Assembly (NCBI RefSeq): GCF_964340395.1
Contig: NC_135549.1
Span: forward strand, 1,426,501-1,490,500
From: Glandiceps talaboti
Lineage: Eukaryota; Hemichordata; Enteropneusta; Spengelidae
DNA: 64,000 bases
Direction of reading: 5' to 3'
Shown here: positions 53,387 to 60,249 of the stretch, piece after piece
How positions within the stretch are numbered: the first letter of the stretch is position 1
Layout: every line of letters starts with the position of its first letter
Made by a program: the position numbers and the translations under genes
The notes under the pieces: model-generated
Told to the model about the DNA's origin: nothing
The model's input: the letters and a program-made list of their open reading frames with translations, nothing else
Databases searched by the model: none

Positions 53387-56300
53387 ATGTGCATGCGTGT
53401 TATTTGCCAAGTCATACAATATGTCAATTTCACAACAGCTTGTGTTTTATTACAATTACATTTACATGTACAAAAAAACAATTCAGTTTTCTGTATCATT
53501 AAGTAACTCAAAATTCTCCCTTCTTTCCCTGCAGAGAAATGAGTCGAAACAAACTGAAGGAGGTGGATGGACTCACTTTTAAAGGCTTAAAAAGCTTGGT
53601 AGACCTTCATCTGAAGCGCAATAGAATAAGTGTCTTGATGGATGGTGCTTTCTATGGACTTGACAATATTGAGAACTTAGGATTAGATCATAACAGCATC
53701 ACATCAGTGAGCAGGGGATGGTTGTATGGACTGTCAACACTACAACAATTAACTCTTAGTCATAACAGGATCACAGAAATGAATGGTTGGGATTTCTGTA
53801 CCAAACTAAAAGATCTCAATTTATCCTATAATGAACTGAACAGTATTGAAGCTTCTGTGTTTTCGGAGTTGGGTTCACTCTACTACTTGTATCTAGACAA
53901 TAACAAGATATCTACCATTGAAGACGAGGCTTTCAAACGACTGAATTCATTGCAAACTTTGTAAGTTTAACATCCTGATTTTCAAGTGAGTTTCCTACAC
54001 TGGAAACTTACATTCTTTAATACAACAACACCTCCAAAATATTTTATCAACTGACAACCCAATAAGGTATCACAATATAAATTTGAAGGTATTAAAGCTG
54101 GTAACTAATGCACTCAAATGCAGTCTGTAAGGTACACCATGACAGGGCGCCCTCATGCATCAACCATCTGTGTGTATCTTTGAGTCTAACTTGAAAGGAA
54201 CGATATAAAGTAATTACCTCTGCATTTATGTACCCATGACTGACATATCTACTGAAATGCAAGTGCAAATACTGATATAACCTGATAATTTTACATCCAT
54301 TACTGAAATCAGAACCATCAACCGATACCTATGTAGACATTGAGTTTTCTTTCATTGTTGTATTTCTCAGGGAGTTGAATGAAAATGAATTGTCTTGGAA
54401 CATTGAAGACACTACTGGTACTTTCCTTGGTCTGGAATCACTCACTAAACTTGGACTTCGTAACAACAAGATCAGATCCATACAGAAGAAGGCATTTATT
54501 GGTCTGACTCAGCTGGAGTCCTTGTAAGTATTGTCATATATGTGTGTATGTGTGTGTGCATGTCAAGAGAAGGAGGGGAGGGGGTAACACATGCTTGTGT
54601 GTACATGCAAGACGTATTTGATATAACCAATTAGAAGTCAAAATTCAAAAAGGAGTTTAAGTCATCCACCATCTCTAAATAGTTATTGTAAAGTTGACTC
54701 TGTATATCATATTTGCATAATCCCTTGAAATGAATGCTACATACTTGTAATTGACATGTATAAACAAGACACTAACATTGATAGACCAGTGCATTGAATA
54801 CACTGTACCTGTCTATTCCCCATTGAGCTTTAGTACTGTCAATCTACATAGAACAAAAACTTTCCCAGATTCTTCCCCCACAGGGACTTGAGGATTTCTG
54901 TGTTATCCTTTGTTGTCTCCCCACAGGGACTTGAGGATTTATCTCTAACTCTTTGTAGTTTCACCACAGGAAGTCCAAGACTGTCCAATTAACCCATTGT
55001 GTGTTTTTTTTCACACCAGGAACCTGAGTGGCAACAAGCTTACCAGCATACAAAAAGATTCCTTTGGAGAAACCCCAAACTTAAAGAACTTGTAAGTATA
55101 CTAATGTGCATGTAATGTTGGTTTTGATTTCTTACATTTCATGTCAAACATATTGTTTTCTGTAGTACTTTTTGTTGACCATATATGGTCACCGAGGTCA
55201 AAGGTCACAGTTGAAAGTGAAAGTTGGCCAAGTCAAAAAGTCCCAAGTTTTCAATGTGCAATGTACAAATGTAAGAAAGTGAATGGTTATGTTCTAGATA
55301 TTGAGAGGTAAAGAATTAACAAGCCAATATTTTAGAGATGATATTCTCTCGGGTAGTAATCATTTATTTTATATTGTTGTTTTGTATTAGGTTCATCAAC
55401 ACAAGTAATTGTTTATGTGATTGCCAACTTAGCTGGTTTCCAACCTGGGTTCTTGCTAAGGGTTTCCAGAACTCTGTGGAAGTCCAGTGTTCACATCCAC
55501 AGGAACTGAAAGGCATAAGTATGTTGGAAGTTGAAAATGTAGAGAAAGCATTCATATGTGGTAAGTATGACTGAATATTGATTCTCTCTCTTTCCCAAAT
55601 CAAACTCATTTTCCCCATAGTACAGCTAAGATGTGTGTATTTTAGGTGGCCTTTTTCATCCAACAATGTCATTAATGGTTTGTATGATTTTTCTTACAGA
55701 CGATGTCCCAAAACCTCAGATTATTAGTCAGCCTAAACCTACTGTGGCCCTCAAAGGTGATAACGTCACTCTGGTGTGTATTGCTCAAAGTAGCAGTGAA
55801 TCTAGTATGACTATTTCATGGAGAAAAAATAATAAGGTAAGTTATAATGCCCTCTATGGCAGACTATTGTCATTCTTTGCTATAAGAGTGTTAAATGAAG
55901 TCTCACAAGAAATAGTGGATGTGGAAACTGACATCAACATAAAAAGACAATATAAAACTGTTCTTCCAATCTGTAATGGCTGTACATCTGATGAGAAGAA
56001 TCCATTAACACAGAGACCATATGGAAAACAACAGAAAACAGAACTACCTGAGCTAGACACTCTGAGTGCATATGAAAAAAAAATATATTAAAAAAATAAA
56101 ATGCAAAATCTGCATACCCCACCTATTTTAATATTGAGCGTAATCAGAACCACACAATTTTATTTGTTAGTCTCAGCAGTTTGAACATGTTAACAAGAAG
56201 TGTGTTTGTATGCATACAGTATAGCGCCCCCAGTGGTAAATATTGGAAAGTCTAAGTATATGACTGTACAAGACAAAAATTGTTTGATGTTGATTGTAAA

Positions 56301-59300
56301 AATATGGATTTTTGAATAAACATTTATGTTGGTTTCCTGCTTAAAATTTTCAGGACTTTGTGAAAGAAGTAGGTACAGATGAAAACTGGGATATAAACAC
56401 TTTTGCAAGTACACCAAATGGTTTAGTGGTGGAAATTACATCTATATTGAAACTGAAGTTAGTGGGAGACAATGAAGAAGGCAAATATCAGTGTATTGTC
56501 AGTAACCAGTTTGGCTCAGCATACTCTAGCAAAGCAAAACTTGCTGTCTATGGTAAGACAAATCTAATAATCTCTTTGGTGTGTACACTTTTATTTTTTA
56601 TTTTTTAGCCATTCAATAACTGTAATGTTTTACAACATCAGACATACATAGCTAAGTGAAGAAATTGAATAGAATTATAATTCAGATTATGGTTCATATA
56701 TTTTTTTTTTCAGTAACTACTAATTTTTGCAGTATCAGGCATAGCTAGGTTCTGAAATTGCAGAAAATTGTTGTTACATGTTTTCAGGAAAATTGTAATA
56801 CATTCACACATGAAACTTTTCTCCAGTAACAAAATGTAGTGTTTTAGATGAATTTATAACAATTGTGTTATTCCATAATTTATTCCAGTGTTTCCAGTAT
56901 TTACAAAAAAGCCACAAGATCTCTCAGTTAAAGCAGGTGTAAATAGCCAAGCAAGGTTGGAATGTGCTGCTAAAGGACATCCGGAACCAGAAATAGCTTG
57001 GGTTAAAGATGGTGGCACTGATTTCCCAGCAGCCAAAGAACGCCGCATGCGAATGATGCCATCAGATGATGTGTTTTTTATAATGAATGTTCAGCCAGTT
57101 GATATGGGCTTATATACCTGTACAGCACAGAATCTAGCCGGTAACATCACAGCAAATGCAACTCTTACTGTCTTAGGTAAGAATTCTAAATGAACTATTT
57201 CGGCAAATGTTAAATCTCAACTACATGTGTGTATTCTATAAAAATGCCAAAACAATTTTCAATGTTTGTAAACAGTTGATTGGAAGGATTCATTGTAACA
57301 CTCAATTCTACCCAATGTCTGCATAGTACTACACAAAGTTTGATCTATTTGTACTGACTTGTAAATTTACTTCTCTTTTTTGAAGAAACACCGTCATTCC
57401 AAGAACGAATGAAGGATGTAGAAGTTGTACGTGGCGACAATGCAGTGTTAAAATGTCCAGCCAATGGTTACCCCAAACCTAGAATCACATGGACTAAAGA
57501 TAATGGAGAATTAGACATCACACAAAGACATTTCTTTACCTCAGAGAATGAACTACTTGTGATTGTGGACACAGAAGATGGCGATGCTGGACGATACACT
57601 TGTGAAATATCAAATGCTTTAGGCACTGAAAGACAATCAGCCACATTAGAAGTGATTTCTTCACCTGGGGCTGCCAAGTCAAAGAAGAAGGGACTTGCTT
57701 TTGACAGTGACAGTACAACAACAGGCATTATCATCATTGCTGTGGTGTGCTGTGTAGTTGGTACGTCATTGGTTTGGGTCATCATTATTTACCAGACAAG
57801 GAAACAACGAGAAGAATTTGGTGCTGCAAACACAGGTATGTTTTTGACATAACAGATTGTTGTATGATGTAGATGAGTTTTACTTGAGTGACTATAGTGT
57901 AGAGATTGGACCCAAGTATTCACAGTTCATACCAGCATGTGAGAATCATTATCAGTGGCACAGTGTATCCATAGTAACAGCTCTGATGACTCTGATTTTG
58001 GAACAAGTCATGTCAATTGATCACTTTGAGGACAACAAAAGTGAAGTCACCTGCATAAAACAATGCTAGCTGTTTTACTGACACCATCTTTTGGTGTTCC
58101 TCTTTCCAGATGAAACCACTCTGCCACCAGACCTGCCCAGTTCCACATACAACACATCATCACAGGGAACTCTTCATGCAGAGTCAAGCATTCATTCATC
58201 TCCAGCCATTGTACCTCTACCTAGTTCTTCAATATCAGGTACGATATTGTTAGAAACATAGGCTGGCCTATTACATGGCTAGAATTGAAAAACTTTAGTG
58301 AAAAAATGTAGTGTTTAGATCAAATGATTTTCGTTGAACCACTTGAACTTGTGGCATCACATGTTTGTTACTTTCCAAGTGTTTTCATATGTGGGTAATT
58401 TTACTAAAGTGTACATTAGTTATGATCACAGCATGAATAAGAGACGAGAAATCTGTATTTTGGGACTATTAGTATTACAAAGCAAGTCAGAATTTCAGTG
58501 TGGATTGGGAACATAATGTGCAATCAATTCTTTCAACAACTCTGTTTTTATTGTCCACAGGGTGTACTGATAACTTCAGCAGTGACAGCGAATCAGATTC
58601 ACTCCGCTATGATGGTAGTGTGGGGAATACCAGCAAAATGCAGTCACGCATGAGAACAGCAGCTATCTTTCCTAGTGATACAGAGAGTGAAGCACAAACC
58701 GTCCCTCTCACATCAGATGCACAAGCCCCTGCTGAGAATTCAGGTCAGTATAGGAAACCTGTCTAATAGATGAGCTTTGGTTATGTACATTGTTAGCATT
58801 GTAGTTAAAAGGCAGTGAAGCCAGTCTTTCTAATTCTGACAACATTGAGTGAGTTTCATGCTTAAAAAAATGATGCTTGTGAAATATGTGTTCTCAAAAT
58901 GTAACAAACTGGTGTGAAAGTAGTTGTTCAATGCACATCTTGAAATAGATTTCTTTTGTTTGTTGAGTTGACAATTCATATGAAAATAAAAACAGCGTGT
59001 AACAGCTGTTTGAAACTAGGTGACTTTAAGTTTCTGATCTCTTTCCTCTTTGGTTGACAGGCAGCAGTACAATAACGATTCCCATGCCATCACCACCAAT
59101 GCAGAGGAGAATGCCAGGAACACATCAGTCAACATTTAGCAGAGGACAAGTGCCAGCATACAATCACGCGATTTCAACGTCTCAGCCTCATATTGTGTGT
59201 GTGCCTGTAAAACATGCGTCGTTTCAATCAACAGTGCCAACACCAAACATTTCAGAACACAATCACAATCAGGCGGAATATCCTGGCCATGACTCCTTGG

Positions 59301-60249
59301 ACAATGCTGTTGTTACACATCCCTATCCCAGGGAGGAGGCCATTTCTCCAGAGATTCTGGACAAAACAATAAGAGAACTTTTTCACCAGTCAGAGCCACC
59401 AGGTTGTGATAGTGGCTTAGATCTTAGCACAGACATTTCTAGAAATCACCAACCTAGTTCACAGCGTTTACCAAGGTTTCCAAAAGGTGGGTTGGTACCT
59501 AAGGGTCATAGTTTTTAGATTTTGTTTTGTGTTTAATCATTACAGGAAAAGAGAAGAAATAGGATTTATGTAAATATATAAATATAGAGTTGTTGTGAAC
59601 TATTTTTTGGACTTCAAAGTCTTCCAGTAAGATAACACGTCATGTCATGATCACTGGGATGTTAATAATTTGAACTTGGCAAAGCCAAGATGATATTGTG
59701 CTGCTTGAGCCAGGTGCCTTTTCATTTAACAGTGATACAGAAAATAGAGAGAAATTATCTTTTTTATCTCTTGGTGACATTTACTTGATGATTACAACAA
59801 TAAGAAAAACTAAATCATCAGCCAGCCAATATTCTTGTTCATAGTTGCATATATAAGAGAATTTCACAGTGCCTTTGTCTTCTTTTCATTTCTGATCTCT
59901 CTACAACTTTATTGGTTGTTTTTTCTTTCATTTTTTTGCTTGACTTTAAATTCATGCCTCGCCTTACTAAACGTTGCTTTCTATCTCATTGTCATCAGCA
60001 GATTTTGAAACTGACGGCCAAACCTTTCCTATCACAAGTGCATCTCCTCACCTTGTTCCCAGTACATCACCAGTTTCCCACCATGCACCGGTACATACAT
60101 ATCATTCACCTATGGACAATGCTGATTGCATAGCCAGTATGTCACCGCATAGAGTGCTGCCTCATAGAACAATTGACACTTACCTAAGGGATCCTCGGAG
60201 CACCTCAGTCTTGCACAGGTTGCACCAAGACTCCCCTAGCAGTGTGTAA
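28439..60249 (+). CDS. LRIG: LRIG-family transmembrane protein, complete gene (18 coding exons)
   Basis: CDS joins 28439-28623, 29753-29824, 45902-45973, 46563-46637, 52421-52555, 53036-53179, 53535-53960, 54371-54523, 55020-55091, 55391-55560, 55700-55836, 56354-56552, 56889-57176, 57386-57835, 58110-58238, 58561-58743, 59061-59486, 60002-60249; total 3564 nt, 1187 aa. Order: signal peptide 1-25, LRRNT (C30, C34, C36, C43), LRRs about 62-445, LRRCT (C454, C456, C478, C501), Ig1 (C528/C594), Ig2 (C639/C691), Ig3 (C733/C782), TM about 824-845, cytoplasmic tail of about 340 residues. The family is known in vertebrates for single-pass membrane proteins that modulate receptor tyrosine kinases (EGFR, RET, MET) and BMP signalling; any such role here is inferred. 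Length is slightly above the vertebrate paralogues (about 1065-1120 aa) because of the tail. Every exon keeps frame and nearly all donors are GTAAGT/GTGAGT-like. The ATG at 28439 is chosen because it starts a signal peptide in strong context (AAAC before, GCG after) and no in-frame ATG lies upstream in the open stretch. Confidence 0.96.
28624..29752 (+). other. LRIG intron 1
   Basis: A 1.1-kb intron with high CpG density, especially 28.85-29.6 kb. No coding exon or clear repeat is seen. The CpG content makes it a natural candidate for promoter-proximal regulatory sequence. Confidence 0.7.
29753..29824 (+). CDS. LRIG: LRIG exon 2: one LRR
   Basis: A 72-nt exon, exactly 24 codons, phase 2 on both sides, acceptor TCTTGCAG and donor GTGAGT. 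It reads [19 protein letters not shown] and on, a typical LRR (LxLxxNxIxxLPxxxFxxL). It marks the point where CpG density falls sharply. Confidence 0.95.
39620..40450. repeat. degenerate GATGAAATG-rich repeat zone with a 37-bp duplication
   Basis: Many diverged copies of GATGAAATG/TACTAG words between 39958 and 40360, a GGAATGCAGGGATGGT pair at about 39677 and 39749, and a 37-bp direct repeat (TAGCATGTCAGTCAGTACAT) at 40381 and 40418. Confidence 0.7.
45089..45796. repeat. 55-bp minisatellite, about 13 copies
   Basis: The unit is GTTGAAATATTGCATATGTA, then TGATAGCATCCCTTGCAACT, then AGTATGTTGTACAGA. Spacing is exactly 55 bp (for example AGTTGAAATA at 45131, 45186, 45241). Variant order (CCAACTTG, then CAGCG, then ATAATAG) recurs every five units. 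All minus-strand frames stay open, giving an artefactual 225-codon ORF. Confidence 0.95.
45902..45973 (+). CDS. LRIG: LRIG exon 3: one LRR
   Basis: A 72-nt symmetrical phase-2 exon, acceptor CTTCACAG, donor GTAAGT. It reads [19 protein letters not shown] and on; NAS is an N-glycosylation sequon. It sits after a 16-kb intron, 106 bp downstream of a 55-bp minisatellite array. Confidence 0.95.
46563..46637 (+). CDS. LRIG: LRIG exon 4: one LRR
   Basis: A 75-nt symmetrical phase-2 exon, acceptor CATCTTGCAG, donor GTAAGT. It encodes [18 protein letters not shown] and on. This repeat is one residue longer than its neighbours and has the less regular third-LRR form; NLT is a sequon. Intron 3 (45974-46562, 589 bp) holds nothing else I can identify. 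Confidence 0.94.
46638..52420 (+). other. LRIG intron 4 (5.8 kb)
   Basis: Mostly CpG-poor non-coding sequence. It includes a local CpG-retaining patch at about 47.82-48.19 kb and a 48-bp tandem duplication at about 51.74-51.84 kb. No exon is recognisable. Confidence 0.7.
51740..51840. repeat. 48-bp tandem duplication
   Basis: CCCAGATACACATAGATAGA and on to AACGATA at 51744 and 51792, differing at few positions. Confidence 0.85.
52421..52555 (+). CDS. LRIG: LRIG exon 5: two LRRs
   Basis: A 135-nt exon, phase 2 on both sides, acceptor TATTTTACAG, donor GTAAGT. It encodes [16 protein letters not shown] followed by [15 protein letters not shown]. It starts the compact 3' half of the gene, where introns fall from kilobases to about 140-520 bp. 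Confidence 0.95.
53036..53179 (+). CDS. LRIG: LRIG exon 6: two LRRs
   Basis: A 144-nt exon (2 x 72), phase 2 on both sides, acceptor TTTTTTGCAG, donor GTGAGT. It encodes [19 protein letters not shown] and [19 protein letters not shown]. Its intron carries a long GT microsatellite about 107 bp after the donor. Confidence 0.95.
53285..53400. repeat. GT microsatellite in LRIG intron 6
   Basis: About 115 bp of GT with ATGT and GCATGT interruptions. It lies between the exon 6 donor (53180) and the exon 7 acceptor (53534). The open frames across it are simple-sequence artefacts. Confidence 0.95.
53535..53960 (+). CDS. LRIG: LRIG exon 7: about six LRRs
   Basis: A 426-nt exon, phase 2 on both sides, acceptor TTCCCTGCAG, donor GTAAGT. 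It holds six consecutive repeats starting [55 protein letters not shown] and [11 protein letters not shown]. The fourth is two residues short (22 rather than 24), which explains 426 rather than 432 nt. The exon looks like the product of intron loss between ancestral 72-nt units. Confidence 0.96.
54371..54523 (+). CDS. LRIG: LRIG exon 8: two LRRs with the conserved NELSW insertion
   Basis: A 153-nt exon, phase 2 on both sides, acceptor TTTCTCAG, donor GTAAGT. It encodes [19 protein letters not shown] and [16 protein letters not shown]. The longer repeat with SW-IEDT-G-F is a feature I recognise from vertebrate LRIG LRRs and helps separate this gene from other LRR-Ig proteins. Confidence 0.96.
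54876..54940 (+). repeat. duplicated acceptor-like segment in LRIG intron 8
   Basis: CCCCACAGGGACTTGAGGAT occurs at 54877 and 54919, offset 42 bp. Each copy has a splice-acceptor-like CACAG and, in the phase used by LRR exons, reads L-D-L-R, the start of an LRR. Confidence 0.75.
55020..55091 (+). CDS. LRIG: LRIG exon 9: last LRR
   Basis: A 72-nt symmetrical phase-2 exon, acceptor TTTTTTTTCACACCAG, donor GTAAGT. It reads [18 protein letters not shown] and on. Two acceptor-like CCCACAGGGACTTGAGG duplicates lie 100-140 bp upstream in intron 8. Confidence 0.95.
55391..55560 (+). CDS. LRIG: LRIG exon 10: LRRCT cap
   Basis: A 170-nt exon entering in phase 2 and leaving in phase 1, so it is the adaptor between the LRR and Ig modules. 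Residues 445-501 hold [14 protein letters not shown], then cysteines 478 and 501, the C-terminal cap pattern C-x-C...C...C. NTS at 448-450 is a sequon. Acceptor TTGTATTAG, donor GTAAGT. Confidence 0.95.
55700..55836 (+). CDS. LRIG: LRIG exon 11: first half of Ig1
   Basis: A 137-nt exon, phase 1 in and phase 0 out, acceptor TTCTTACAG, donor GTAAGT. It supplies the B-strand cysteine C528 (VTLVCIAQ) and the core tryptophan W542 (TISWRKNNK). The frame continues open for 84 codons into intron 11, see the separate entry. Confidence 0.94.
55837..56091 (+). other. possible alternative 3'-terminal extension of exon 11
   Basis: If the exon 11 donor is not used, translation continues 84 codons into intron 11 and stops at TAA 56089-56091. 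An AATAAA polyadenylation hexamer follows at 56095-56100. This would give a protein of about 631 residues with signal peptide, all LRRs and both caps, but only half of Ig1 and no membrane helix. It is inferred from sequence only; a chance open stretch beside an A-rich tract is the alternative. Confidence 0.25.
56354..56552 (+). CDS. LRIG: LRIG exon 12: second half of Ig1
   Basis: A 199-nt exon, phase 0 in and phase 1 out, acceptor ATTTTCAG, donor GTAAGA. It encodes the F-strand motif [15 protein letters not shown] (C594) and the SSKAKLAVY end strand, close to the vertebrate form EGKYQC-ISN-FGSSYS-KAKL. An intron inside an Ig domain is why this boundary is phase 0. Confidence 0.95.
56889..57176 (+). 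CDS. LRIG: LRIG exon 13: Ig2
   Basis: A 288-nt symmetrical phase-1 exon encoding one whole Ig domain: C639 ([15 protein letters not shown]), W651, [20 protein letters not shown], then [10 protein letters not shown] with C691. The [12 protein letters not shown] and MP-DDVFFI segments are diagnostic of LRIG. N699 and N703 are sequons. Acceptor TATTCCAG, donor GTAAGA. Confidence 0.97.
57386..57835 (+). CDS. LRIG: LRIG exon 14: Ig3, stalk, transmembrane helix, juxtamembrane
   Basis: A 450-nt symmetrical phase-1 exon. Ig3 has C733 ([17 protein letters not shown]), W745 and [16 protein letters not shown] with C782. A lysine-rich stalk (KSKKK) leads to a membrane helix at about 824-845 ([19 protein letters not shown]), then [10 protein letters not shown]. 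The helix end and YQTRK match vertebrate LRIGs closely. The acceptor is TTTTTTGAAG with G at -3, a weak variant, but the frame and homology fix it. Donor GTATGT. Confidence 0.96.
58110..58238 (+). CDS. LRIG: LRIG exon 15: proximal cytoplasmic tail
   Basis: A 129-nt symmetrical phase-1 exon encoding [19 protein letters not shown] and [12 protein letters not shown]. The DET--PPD-PS...SSQGTL block is shared with vertebrate LRIGs and anchors the start of the intracellular region. Acceptor TCTTTCCAG, donor GTACGA (weak). Confidence 0.94.
58561..58743 (+). CDS. LRIG: LRIG exon 16: cytoplasmic tail, acidic-serine segment
   Basis: A 183-nt symmetrical phase-1 exon, acceptor TTGTCCACAG, donor GTCAGT. 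It encodes [18 protein letters not shown] and [21 protein letters not shown] and SDTESE are acidic serine runs of the kind casein kinase 2 uses. No domain is recognisable, and the segment looks disordered. Confidence 0.9.
59061..59486 (+). CDS. LRIG: LRIG exon 17: distal cytoplasmic tail
   Basis: A 426-nt exon, phase 1 in; acceptor GGTTGACAG; donor AAAG|GTGGGT. It is rich in Ser, Pro, His and Gln, with [13 protein letters not shown] probably helical and DSGLDLS at 1080-1086. If the weak donor is skipped, the frame ends at TAG 59516-59518 after ten more residues (C-terminus GHSF, 1115 aa). Splicing to exon 18 keeps the frame and is my preferred model. Confidence 0.85.
60002..60249 (+). CDS. 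LRIG: LRIG exon 18: C-terminal exon
   Basis: A 248-nt terminal exon that completes D1106 (G|AT) and runs 81 further residues to TAA 60247-60249. The protein ends in PSSV, a class-I PDZ-ligand-like form (S-x-V). The acceptor is a tandem CAGCAG, so a start at 59999 adding one alanine is equally in frame. Support is the open frame, the matching phase and coding-like composition; I do not recognise a vertebrate counterpart for this segment. Confidence 0.75.

Noticed and set aside
53199-53582. Cys/Val and Thr/His-repeat ORFs on both strands in intron 6
   Set aside because: Translation of the GT microsatellite.
56222-56237. CTCF-like GCGCCCCCAGTGG in intron 11
   Set aside because: One base short of the CTCF core consensus; a single imperfect match is not evidence.
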